Of a stretch of DNA of 64,000 nucleotides, positions 23,086 through 33,129 are shown in pieces (the stretch's first letter is position 1; the number at the start of each line of letters is the position of its first letter). The stretch is from Suillus spraguei (taxonomy: Eukaryota; Basidiomycota; Agaricomycetes; Boletales; Suillaceae), in contig JABCPU010000341.1 in assembly GCA_016800925.1 (NCBI GenBank), positions 1 to 64,000 on the forward strand. Direction: 5' to 3'. A model generated the notes under the pieces. It worked only from the letters and a program-made list of their open reading frames with translations, searched no databases and was not told the DNA's origin. A program made the position numbers and the translations under genes.

Positions 23086-23278
23086 TCTCAGCACGTCGGC
23101 CATGCGTACTGAAGGCCGACACACGAGCTTTTTCGTGTTGCACAAGGTCGATAGTACCATTGGAGAAGTCCAGTTTCCTGGTATGGGGGAGGATGATAGG
23201 GGAATTGCGAACTTCAACAGGTGATCCCGTGATTAACAAAGCGAGGAGAAATGTCAACAACGATGCAGAGACGAACAT
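23086..23278 (-). pseudogene. Aspartic protease B, 5' part of exon 1 (signal peptide)
   Basis: The ATG at 23278 opens MFVSASLLTFLLALLITG and the same propeptide as copy A (SPVEVRN ... HEKARVS). It carries a 9-nt in-frame deletion relative to A (FRDYHTHG becomes FSTHG). Coding sense stops at the KDZ boundary and resumes in the right frame at 14347, counting the target duplication once. A TATA-like motif and promoter like those of A lie at 23279-23400. Confidence 0.9.
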
Positions 23279-23815
23279 GGCTTATTGCAGTGGAAGTAAT
23301 ATCACACTCAGTAGCCCATTATATACTTCAAGTTATGTGCCAGCGAACGCGATAACCGTGGCACGTACTATATTGAAACGTCCCCCTCAATAATGAGGCA
23401 GTTCCAATCCGAGTCACATGGTGAGTGCAAGAATTCGACCTCCCGATAAAATGTGATTTTGATCCGGCAGGAGTTTCAATACAATTCGATTGACTTACCT
23501 CGCGTTCATTTACGTGGAGATGCCACCCATCATGAATACATTGCCCAGGTTGAGGAGAGCGGTTGCGATGTCCACATTGCGACCCCCAGCTGTCAGGAGT
23601 CCTTGGGAGAAGGACGCAAATGACACGTAAAATCTTCGCCCGTTACGTCACGTTAATGACGTAGCATTGATGATACGTGACTGCAGAAACGATCATGCCT
23701 GCGAAAACACCGGTACATAATAGGAGGTGGCAAATCGGTAGGAAGTGTTCCTTTCTACGACGTAGGAACACTGGCTAAATTATTGCCGAGTTTGAATATG
23801 GATTGCTACTGTCAT

Positions 23816-24690
23816 GGGCGGTGCATTCGCATGGGTCTGCAGCCAGTTTCGTCCGCCCCAAGTCTGCAGCCAGTCTCGTCCTCCCTCCGTCTCCAGCCAG
23901 ACTTGTCCCCTCCCCGTCCCCAGCCAGTCTCATTTTCTCTCCGTCTGCAGCCAGTCTCGGCCTGCCTGGGTCTGCAGCAGGTCTCGTATTTCCTGGGTTT
24001 GCACCCAGTCTCGTCCTCCCTCCGTCTGCAGCCAGTTTCGCATTGCCTGGATCTGGAGGCCGCAATTTGATGGGTTGGAAACATAGTCGCGAATGGACGA
24101 GTGATATATATTCACAGGGAGAGTGCTGTCTGTAGACCGTAGCTGCACCAATGTCTTCTCGGCATCACAGCCCTGACCAGGGCCAAGAAGTTTCGAGATT
24201 TGTGACAGTGGCAAAGGGTCTGCAAGGGCAGCGACAATGGACAAGTGCAGATATGCCCGCTTGGGATCGGCACACGTGGAGAGGATACAATCATATAACT
24301 TGTACACCTCCGTTCCTGGTAGCAGCTCGTTCGTCAGTTCGAGCATCAGGCGTAACCGATCCCGGGGATCGTTGTATCCATCGTCGTCAATAAACTTGAT
24401 CATGTAGACGCCACGATGAAACGTCTGCCAGCTCGGCTCGCCAGCTTCGCAAAGTCGAAAGTATACTCAGATACTTTCTCTTTCCTCGTTGAGTATGAGC
24501 TGTACGCGAGCGTCCGGAGGATACTAATTGGAGGAACATCATCGCTTGACTGAAAATTCCGCCTTGTAAGCTGGTATGGCACCCCAGAGTCGACGCAGTA
24601 GGGAAGGCAGCGCCAGTAACAGACTCGGTTAGTACTACAGGACGTGCCTGACCATTTACATTTGAACATTCATTTTCCAGAACAATATGC
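23816..24690 (-). pseudogene. NLR-type STAND NTPase fragment (C-terminal to NACHT)
   Basis: The minus strand encodes the segment that follows the NACHT domain in agaricomycete NLR/STAND proteins: FDFAKLASRAG, then (after a frameshift near 24400) VIKFIDDDGYNDPRDRL in the +1 frame, IVAALADPLPLSQISKLLG, and VNIYHSSIRDYVSNPSNC. Such proteins are fungal innate-immunity or self/non-self sensors. The NACHT nucleotide-binding part and any N-terminal effector are missing upstream. Downstream the frame enters a 9-residue repeat array encoded by a minisatellite. The sequence is broken and truncated. Confidence 0.7.
23820..24062. repeat. 27-bp minisatellite, about 8.5 units
   Basis: Units of type cgtctgcagccagtctcgtc plus 7 more bases. 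On the minus strand, in the frame of the NLR fragment, each unit encodes the nonapeptide E-G-G-R-D-W-L-Q-T. All three frames are largely open on both strands because 27 is a multiple of 3. Variation between units is mostly at third positions and in the last 8 bp. Confidence 0.85.
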
Positions 24691-24896
24691 CAACGCCCTG
24701 GCTCAAAAGTGTTGAATAGTTGGGTTTCGAAGGATCTGGAACCGCAAACGAAGGCATAATACCAATTCCAAGAAGCGATGGATTGCATCCGAACCAGGAG
24801 AATAGAACTAAAGGCAAAGTCTCAGCGTCTGATAAAGAATTGCTATGACATTAACACTACCGAAAGACAAAGTCTAGAAAAGAAATACAGTAAGAC

Positions 24897-25180
24897 ATGG
24901 GCGGCGGGCGAGAAAGATGTGATACACACCAAGCCATAACAATCCGTAAAATGTTATTTGCTTTCATCGTTGCGGGAAAATATGAACAGAGATGCGCTAG
25001 TTGGGAGAGGAATGGTGAAGTTGAAGGGAGAGGGGTGTACATACGCGAAAGGTACTGAGTTGAAGGCTTCGCGATCGCAGGTATCTAAGGCGACTGAATC
25101 GGGTTTATTCGCCGAATGTTGCTCTTGCACTGGAATGTTACTCGGTCATGCAGTGGATGTTCACTGCGGGCAAAATTTCG
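24897..25180 (+). repeat. Dispersed 285-bp repeat, copy 1
   Basis: From catgggcggcgggcgagaaa to gttcactgcgggcaaaat, this segment matches 56722-57004 in reverse orientation at roughly 95 percent by eye. A short frame (LKASRSQVSKATESGLFAEC) is open in both copies and the divergence does not favour silent sites obviously, so coding status is undecided. No terminal inverted repeats are visible. Confidence 0.75.
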
Positions 25181-26569
25181 AATGCTCCTGCGAATATCTG
25201 ATATATCAACGATGCTTGCAAGACACTGCAGAAAAACAAAGACTCGGAGCCTGGGGGGACGAGTACTTGAATGCAAGTGCCTGGACTGAGATGGATGTGT
25301 ATATTGAGCAGTAGCCCCAGTTACATATGCGAGGTGGGTGATTGATTCTGTGAACAAACGGGGACTGACGAGATCATTCACTGCGGAAACGAGAAAATAA
25401 ACGGATCTGCATAGAGTACGCATATAACCTGTAAATACACACAAATCGTAGGATGCAAGCAAAGTCCACCAATGCAGATACAGAAAAGTTCAGTTTTGAT
25501 ATAAGAAAACGATGGTCCAAATTGCAGCCTTGATAGCTTCGGGCAAGCAGCGTTTGAGTAGCATGTTTCTAAAAATGTATGCTGTTCAACAACAAGAATT
25601 CGGTCAACCGAGAAAACTCACCAGATCTTCCACAGTTGATTCTGACTCCGCTAGAGTGCAGTTCTGAGTTGAGAGGCTCTCGCATGGATGTCACTAGCCT
25701 ACATAGTAGTAGACAATTCGAAGTAGTTAGTATTAGTCTGGTTTGACTAAACAGCACTTACCACAGGACCCGGCCTTTTGCATTCGAAAGTGAACGATCT
25801 TGGTGACCCATGCACCGGGTAGCTCAAGCTTGATGGTGTTGCGATCTGCCACAGCGTAGTAAGCAGATAGTAGTAAGTACTTGGTGGGTAACTACCAACG
25901 AGGACTTACACAAAATTTCGAAATTTCATCTTGCTGCAAGTCTACTGTAAACCGACGTCAGAATCTTTGATTTGCAGAGCTGAATAATCATGGAATAGCA
26001 AGTATTTGTATTTGCGAGGTATAGCCATTGGTCGGGAAATTTGATAAGGCAAAGTCAGAAAATGGTCTGCTTACATTTGTGGCCTTCCCAGGATCTCTCG
26101 AAATTCGCAGTACATCGACTTTGGGTGGGGTTTACTAGTTGACGCGGGTTTAGGTATGATTATGCAAATTATTGGCCTCGGAATAGAGTACGACTATTTT
26201 CTCGTTTCCGCAGTGATTGAGATGAATCAACAGACGTGTAGTCAACGGTATGTCGAAATGTGTGGTGTCGTGGTAGGCAAATAAAAGAGATATGAGGGTG
26301 GCAGAAGATGGCAAATCAGATTTCCTGGCTCACAAGAATTTACTGCGCCTCAAACGGAACCAGAACCAAAAAGATGCCAGAGTCAACCAGTTCAGCTTAG
26401 TACTTGCACAGGAGTGCAATAAAATCAATGGCAGGCGCAGTCAAGTTATGGGAAGGATTTGGCTCAATAACGTGAGATGTGATGTCCTAATGCCAGAACA
26501 GGTTGGATGCTGGCTATCGCGTGTTAAATTTTATCTATGGTCAGCGTTACAGGTGACTCACTCATGATT
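25181..26569. other. Region without a supported gene apart from the possible one above
   Basis: Short open frames only (for example 91 codons at 26292-26567, plus strand) with no recognisable motif. No repeats or element ends were seen. Confidence 0.4.
25375..26140 (-). other. Possible small multi-exon gene, unrecognised
   Basis: On the minus strand, plausible exon-intron borders line up at several points: donors gtaagc (about 26073), gtaagt (about 25907), gtaagt (about 25758) and gtgagt (about 25620), with matching AG acceptors. Candidate exon peptides include DLQQDEISKFC, FTFECKRPGPV and VTSMREPLNSEL. More than one frame is open in some pieces and no family was recognised, so this may be a relic or chance. 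Confidence 0.25.
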
Positions 26570-27110
26570 CCCCAGCTTCCAGTGCTTCCACCTTGGAACC
26601 CAGAAGAGCTTGAGGTCCTGGATAGCATTAACGATGGTTCTCATACTTCCATCGTTAGTCACGATTTGTCAAGATTCATCAAGGACTCGTCATGAGATTG
26701 AGGGGACCACATCGAAACTAGAAAACGTATCCGTCACCTCGACTTCAAGGACGTGACCAGCCTGTGCCAAAGTCATTTGAGTAATTCAGGTTCTTGTTCA
26801 GAGAGATATACACACGCCGAGCTCATACGCGAGTGTCAACCTTGGTATGATGCAGAGCGAACTGGGATTGAGGCCGAGCTACTGACACTCCACATCTACC
26901 GCCCTGTAGATAGCTGCCAGCCAGGTCCTTAGATTGACTGTCAAACCATGTTACTACAAACGCCACTCACCGCTGTTGGTATGAGCGATTCTCCACGATT
27001 GAAAGAGCGGGACTTTATTAGCTATGAGAGATCCAAGCGGATTCCATCAACGAGAGAATTGGTAGCCTATTCAACCGGTAATGGAAGAAACTTATTTTTC
27101 CTGATTTAAG
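26570..27110 (+). pseudogene. Decayed ORF of unknown family
   Basis: Two consecutive coding-like stretches: LPVLPPWNPEELEVLDSI onward (about 26577-26695), then after a shift HLDFKDVTSLCQSHLSNSG, LLTLHIYRPVDS and so on to YSTGNGRNLFF (26705-27110). The second is interrupted only by one TAG at 26929 over about 135 codons, which is long for chance. I do not recognise the protein. The stop and the frameshift argue for a pseudogene. Confidence 0.4.
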
Positions 27111-27556
27111 TGACTGGTCTGCTAATTCGAGAGCCGGCCAGTGCTGGGACTACCTAAATAATGAGAGATCGAAGTATTGTGCGAACAAGCAACATAAATA
27201 ACTTGGTTACAGGTGCAGGACTCGGAGCAAGCCCACCTGAGCCACCTCTTACCGTACAGCCAAAACCGAGTTTCGATGCATATACGTAGGCAGAATGTCG
27301 GATTGGTACTATCAACATTCATTAGAGTAACATTTGGAGAAAAAACATACTGTTACGGTAGCACATTTTGTCCGCTCTCACATCCACTGAGACAGCCTAA
27401 TGAAGAAAACCTATTTCTCGTTGCGAATCAACAGGTTAAATGTACTATGGCCATAGTTCTACCCAATTGCATTATACTACAATCCGGGCCAAGAATGCTA
27501 AAAGCAAGGAGTCTGATTGAGAGTGATTCATTCCTTCTAAGATAAACCTCGTTCAT

Positions 27557-27978
27557 ACACCGGTTCATCACGTGACTTGAGGCCAGAATGCATGATTTCG
27601 GCTCGTAACTTTACTTCAAATTAGAATTAGCAAAATCTGTTCCATCATTTTGTAGATACATACTACTATATCAAAATGGTCTACTCATAATTTTTATTTT
27701 CGGTCAACTGAAAGAGGAGTAGGCTTTTTGGTAGCAAATTTACCTTTATGACCCATTTGTGACATGCCTGTCACGCTGGTGGTGCACTCAAGACATTTTG
27801 ACAATATAAAGCCTACTCGTCTCTCAGTTTCTTACATTATATTATAAAAAATACATGCTCGGCTTGCTACAGACTATCCACACATAATAATGGAACAGAT
27901 TTTGCTCATGTTTTGTATACAATGAGGTTATATGTAATTTGTTAAAAGGTCATGCTACGTCACGTGATGAACCGGTGT
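27557..27978. mobile_element. MITE with perfect 20-bp inverted ends (422 bp)
   Basis: The ends are acaccggttcatcacgtgac (27557-27576) and its exact reverse complement (27959-27978). The interior is AT-rich and non-coding. No clear target duplication is seen. The ends include the CACGTG palindrome. The hAT element downstream begins only 16 bp after this element. Confidence 0.75.
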
Positions 27979-28097
27979 GAGGTCTATCTTACATAAGGCT
28001 CCAACTGTCTGAGATTTTCGAGTAAATAGACATAAACAGTAGGTAAACGTATACTAAACGGTTTAAACAGTTTATAGACCACGAAAAATTTGAGTGT

Positions 28098-28373
28098 CTA
28101 CTTGCTGAAATCAAAGAGGCCTTGCTGGATCCATAGTTTCGCGCACATCAACTGTGTCACTGTGGCTGCTGCGAGGGAAGACCGCTGGTCAGTACACAGG
28201 TGCCGTGACTTCGAAAAGAGTCGTTCGACGGGAGAGATGGCACCTGGAATGGCAAGAACATCGCGCGCGATGCATGAAATAATCGGAAATTCATGAGAAT
28301 GATCCTTCACAGACAGTGAGTTGATATCTGATTCTAAGTCTGATCCCACAAGCTTCTGTTTTTTCTGAAACAT
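28098..28373 (-). pseudogene. hAT transposase C-terminal dimerisation domain
   Basis: The minus frame contains FPIISCIARDVLAIPGA, SPVERLFSKSRHLCTDQR and LWIQQGLFDF, the conserved hAT C-terminal (hATC) block. The catalytic core upstream is not recognisable. The nested MITE (28420-28697) separates it from the remaining coding sense. Confidence 0.85.
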
Positions 28374-28419
28374 TCATCTCAGTGTAGATTCATTGTCATA
28401 CAGGTATGAGCTCACTTTG

Positions 28420-28697
28420 TACATCAGGAAATTCACACATTCCTTAACATGCTTAATCAGCTTAACTCACTTATCTCAAAACTTGTTTGCTCTCTCTCAC
28501 ATCATTCACCTGGCATATCTTATATTTTTTGAGTGCGAAATACAATAAAACATGTATATTAATATATCTCAACTTTTTTTTTTCTGAATTCATTCACATT
28601 GAAATTTTGGACAAGTAGATTCAATTTCACCAAGGCAGTTAAGTGTAAATAAGTCCGCATAAGGGCACGTCAAGGAATGTGTGAATTTCCTGATGTA
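28420..28697. mobile_element. TA-flanked MITE, copy 1 (278 bp)
   Basis: The ends are perfect inverted repeats of at least 24 bp (catcaggaaattcacacatt and onward), each bordered by TA, consistent with the TA target of Tc1/mariner-type transposases. The interior has poly-T/A runs and no coding sense. A second copy in the opposite orientation is at 57710-57986. This copy is nested in the hAT element. Confidence 0.9.
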
Positions 28698-28699
28698 AC

Positions 28700-29499
28700 T
28701 AGCTAAGTCATCTTCTGACTCGACGATATCGTGTCCATCTTCATCAATAGCATATGGCCAAATTGGTGATTCTGACAATTGTCTGGGCTTGTGTGGCACA
28801 TAGTCTTTGTCGTTGTCATCATCACTCAAAGCTAATCAAATGTTTGTAACTGCAGGAAACCAAAAGCTTCGACTTACCCTGGTTTTGTTTTGTGCCTTTG
28901 GTGGGCGGTCCTGGTCCTGGCAGTGTTTTGGGTCCATGCATATTGTTAGTTGCTGTTTTGTTTCCCAAAGACCTGCAGGTGAGTTGAAACAGTGTACTCG
29001 TGCTACAATGCTCATACACATACAACAGGTAAATGATTTCTTGAATGAGGCGTGTAAGTTTCTTCTCCATTAATTCATGCATGAAGCATGCATCACTAAG
29101 ATCAAGACTTTTCAGATATGTGCAGATAGCACCCATGCCCAGTGGTCCTCATCGGAAGTGATGAAGACGACCCTTGTCATCCTGACAATCCTCACCAAAG
29201 AGAATATCAAAACGACAGTTAAAGGTATGCCAAGGATCCTCACCAGTCACTGTTGTAGTAACATGGTGAATAAGGTCTCCTTCAATTGCTTCCAGGACCA
29301 TGCTAGGGAGGGCATCACATAGCAAAGGGAGATTTTCAATGAAGACGCGAACTTTGTCCAGACTTTCACTGGTATTATGAGACTCAGACATGCCTTGGTG
29401 CGGTGGCAGGGGAATGATATGTTTGGGCCTGGATTTTTTTGACACTTCGGGTCCTGTTAGCAAACTCTCATATGATATTTTTTGACACCAGGTAGTCAA
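28700..29499 (-). pseudogene. Coding remnants inside the hAT element
   Basis: Minus-strand pieces: SESLDKVRVFIENLPLLCDA and CRFDILFGEDCQDDKG (29149-29499), LKSLDLSDACFMHELMEKK (about 29040-29136), and an acidic segment SDDDNDKDYVPHKPRQ (about 28760-28829). They look like exons of one protein with short introns but match no family I can name. Together with the hATC block they may be the decayed transposase gene of this element. Confidence 0.4.
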
Positions 29500-29659
29500 T
29501 ATCTCAGCATCGCGTCACAAACTTAGGTACCCTAGTAAACAGTTTATATGTATCATACTTACTGTCTACGCTGGCGGGAGTAAATAGACATAAACACTAT
29601 ACAGTTTATACGGTTTAGAACAGTAAGTAAACTGAAACAGTTGGAGCCTTAATCTTACA

Positions 29660-30112
29660 TTAGTTGGCTGCAGAATTTCGAACTCAGATCCACCCAAATT
29701 CGATGACCTCACATGATCGCGTACATGTCGTGTCACAAGCACGAGAATATCTACTGCTAGACTGGCACAACAGCATCGACAAGCATCTGGATGTACATCG
29801 GTCACTGAGAGGAAAACGAACGCGCTCTAGGTTTCATCAAACAATGTAATCATTACTAAACACTGACTACAACGTACGTGGGCTCCCTTACTACTAGGCC
29901 CCGACCTCAGTAACGGTCGTCAATAAAACATCTAAAAGCGAGAATGTGGCCTTGGGCATGACAAACATACAGTATCTGATGTAAGATCCAGCTAGTTGTG
30001 CAACAATCGAATGAGAAAAGATATGGCTACAATGACAAAACACGTGTGCGGCCCATGTAAGGGGCAGTGTACGGTATGTACATGTACACATGAAATGGGA
30101 CTGGGGTACTCG
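29660..30112. other. Intergenic, between the hAT element and ARB1
   Basis: No supported gene or repeat. It contains the presumed 3' end of the ARB1 transcript on the minus strand. Confidence 0.5.
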
Positions 30113-32359
30113 CTATGTCTTGCCTTTAGTTGCAGTCTTGCTGATGAGCTTGGCCTTTTCCAATTGGGCCTCACCTGCATGACGATCAGCACACAATCGG
30201 ATGAGGAGGGGAGTAAAACCGTACTGTGCTTCACAAGGTTCCTCTTGTAGTCAACGATACTGATATCCTCCTTCGTTAGATTGCGAATCGTCTTATCAGC
30301 GACTTCCCAAAGCTCTTCAGCAACTTGACTGATCAAACGGAAGTCGTGTGACACAATCACCACGCCACCTTCAAAGTCTTTGATTGCAAGCGCAAGTGCA
30401 TCGATAGAAGCCATATCCAAATGGTTCGTCGGCTCATCTGTAGTCGCCGATCAGTGAATTGTGAGAAAACGAATGAAAAAAGAACAAACCAAGAAGCAAG
30501 ATATGAGGATGCTCCATCGCGAGCTGCGCGAATACCACCCTGAACGTCTGTGAGCCTGACTTCGCCATTCATATTTAACTGCTTACCGGTTTCTCAACCC
30601 GTCTGACAAATTGCTGATAACGCTCGTTTGGTGCGCACCGCTCAAGCCAAAACGGCCGAGTTGCTGTCTCCACGCCATAGCGTCCTTCTCGGGGTATTTG
30701 TCATAGAAGAGTGATTGGAAGTACTCAATCGGACTTTTGTCGTATGGTAGCTGATCCGCGCTGTGTTGACTGTACTTGGCGAGTTTCAGCGCAGCATGTT
30801 TGGAAACAGTGCCTTGAGAGGGTTGTAGAACGCCCGTGATGAGGTTGAGGAGTGTCGATTTTCCGGCACCATTTGCACCGAGGATGGCTACACGAGAATC
30901 CATACTACATACGAGTGAGCTAGACAACACTAAAGATAGGAAGGAAAGACATACTCTATACCGAACGACAATTTTTTGTACAAGTAATCTTCAGGCTTGC
31001 CCGAGTATGAGAAGGCGACTTCGTCGAATGCAATGATTGGAGGAGGGAGTTTGCGAATATCTTCGAAGTGGAAGCGAAGCGGCCGAGGCGTCTCGATTTT
31101 TTCGATCAGTCCAGCCGCTTCCATCTTGTCGATGATTTTTTGTTTCGACTTGGCCTGCTTGACGAGGTTGGCATATGTACCGGCGGAAGCGATGAATCTG
31201 ACAGCGTTCAATCAATGATGAATTACGAGGAAGAGATACGTACTTTTTGATGTGAGCTATTTCTTCCTGCTGCTTGTGATACGCCTTCATCTGATTCACC
31301 TCGTTCTCCTGCTTAGTGCGTACGTAGGTAGTGTAGTTACCAGTGTAGTAGACAAGCTTCTTCTTCATCGTCAAATCCATGACGTTAGTACAGACTGAGT
31401 CCATAAAATCTTGCGAATGCGAAGTGATAACGAGAATGTGGTTGTATGTTGATAAATATGCTTCAAGCCAAACGACAGCACCGAGATCTAAATGGTTCGT
31501 CGGCTCGTCAAGGAGGAGTAGGTGTGGCTTGACAAAAAGTGCACGGGCAAGGGCAACGCGCATACGCCAACCACCACTCATGTCTTTTGTAGGACGGGCC
31601 ATCATAGCCTGGCTAAAGCCAAGACCGTGGAGGATACTGCCAGCCTTGGTCTCAAATGTATTTGGATCCATCTCCTCGAGTTCCTCGTACGCGGCCTCCA
31701 GGGCGGCGTCATCAACATCATCTGCGATGCTGAGATCTTCGATGCGCTTTTCGAGTTTAGCGACCTTCTCGCGAGCGGAGGCCACGATGAAGTCAACGGC
31801 ATTGACATCGGATGGTTCTGCCTCACCACGGACGAGGTAGATGTCAATGTGTTGTGGGATTTCAATATCGCGCTCTGCCATAGATTGGAGGAAGGTAGAC
31901 TAGGAGGAAAGTGTAAGATGGTAAAATCCAGGAGAAAGATGAAACCATACCTTTCCAGACCCATTCTCGCCCAATAAACCATAACGCTGTCCGTAGTTAA
32001 GGGAGATTTCTGCACCCTCAATGAGCAGACGGCCATGGAATGATAACGTATAGGAATCGATTTTAATATCTCTGCCTTTCACGTCTGACACGAGCACTCC
32101 CGCTGCGCTCCTATAACCAGATCAGGATCCTCCATAACAATGGACATGATACACACCTATCAGTGGCGATCTGGAGCTTGGCCATGGATATCAGGTCATC
32201 TGTGCTGTTGGCGGCAGAAAAGCTGGTGAGTGGAGTATGGGACACGCTGCCTGGCACAGAGTCGTTGGGTGTAGATGTCGAAGTTGTACCATTGTTCTTG
32301 AAGGATTGCTTGGCAGCCTTTTCGGCGAGCCTCTTCTGCTTTGACGCTGAGGGAGGCAT
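30113..32359 (-). CDS. ARB1: ABC-F ATPase, Arb1/ABCF2-type ribosome biogenesis factor (634 aa)
   Basis: A soluble twin-ATPase without membrane segments. Arb1/ABCF2 proteins act in ribosome biogenesis and shuttle between nucleus and cytoplasm. Eight exons: 32359-32157, 32110-31951, 31899-31244, 31197-30955, 30904-30587, 30539-30490, 30437-30225, 30174-30113 (635 codons, frame consistent). The N-terminus [17 protein letters not shown] is the typical lysine-rich head. First cassette: Walker [13 protein letters not shown] (split by an intron), signature [12 protein letters not shown], Walker [14 protein letters not shown] helical linker follows. Second cassette: [34 protein letters not shown], and a switch-His SHD motif. 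It is full length against about 610-625 aa in yeast and animals and looks intact. Confidence 0.95.
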
Positions 32360-32606
32360 CGTGAATGATGTGCACGATTGAAATCAATTTCTCGCAAAGA
32401 TCATTTTTCGGAGTTCAAAGATTTATTGATCTAAGATTTGATAAACAATTATTTGAATAATTACATAATCAAACGCGAAGTGCGGCAGTTTCCTACGGCC
32501 TAGAGTCTACTTGGAAGTTGCTCGCGAATTTCGAAACCACAACGCCACGGTATCTACATTGGTTGAAGATTAATATTATATCCAGCCTCCCTATGGTGAC
32601 TTACCC

Positions 32607-32830
32607 TCTCGGATATTGTCACATTCCATTGAAGTCCATCCAGTCTGCAATCATCTTGCTGTTTGCATTTTCGGTGGGATATGGTGATATGAAATCGGAT
32701 ATGGAATTATCAGAGAAAGGGGGTAGATTTTGTAAATTGCCAGCGATGAGGTCGCTCAGATCGCTATCGGGGTCAGGGATGCGAGTAGGGCGGCCGCGGT
32801 ACAGATGTGTAAGGCCAAGCCGCCAAAGGC
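32607..32830 (-). other. Possible 3' exon of an unrecognised gene
   Basis: On the minus strand a frame reads LYRGRPTRIPDPDSDLSDL and ends KMIADWMDFNGM before a stop at about 32630. The amino-acid make-up looks protein-like. Upstream continuation (32830-33126) has several overlapping open frames and no clear splice solution. It lies 250 bp from the ARB1 start on the same strand. No family was recognised. Confidence 0.3.
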
Positions 32831-33129
32831 CTTAGGTAATGTGCACACGATTTCCGGAATTTGGATGAGAGAAAGTGCAGGAACCTGCGGATCAACGTTT
32901 TCGATGGATTCGGGAGAAGCTGCGATGTCGGGCTCAAGAGAACACAAACCCTCCGCATCGAGTGGGCCAGGCCCCTTGGGAAGTGGGTTGTCCAGTTTAG
33001 CGGCCCTGACTTGTCACTCAAGCCGGCTTTTAGTAAGATTAGAGGAAATTGAGCAACAGAGGGACTTTTTGGAGGGGGCGAGTGCGAGGCATAGTGCATG
33101 TCGAAGGTACATATCTTCCTGAACACAGG

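Larger units (their letters stand above)
12805..23815. repeat. Segmental duplication, copy 2 (protease B, split by a transposon)
   Basis: Homology to copy 1 runs 12805-14347, stops exactly at the KDZ transposon, and resumes at 23086-23815. Without the 8.7-kb insertion the copy would be about 2.3 kb and in the same orientation as copy 1, making the pair a direct tandem duplication with about 1.4 kb of spacer. Confidence 0.85.
27994..29651 (-). mobile_element. hAT element with 8-bp target duplication (1658 bp)
   Basis: The terminal inverted repeats are taaggctccaactgt (27994-28008) and acagttggagcctta (29637-29651), perfect over 15 bp. They are flanked by identical 8-bp target duplications atcttaca (27986-27993 and 29652-29659), the hAT signature. 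Inside, on the minus strand, lies the C-terminal part of a hAT transposase (28098-28373), an upstream uncharacterised segment, and a nested TA-flanked MITE. Subterminal regions hold aaacagtttat/gtttaaac repeats. At 1.66 kb it is too short for a full hAT gene, so it is non-autonomous. Confidence 0.88.

Noticed and set aside
23783..24135. Overlapping open frames on both strands (90-110 codons) as genes
   Set aside because: They all lie in the 27-bp minisatellite, where a multiple-of-three unit keeps all six frames open.
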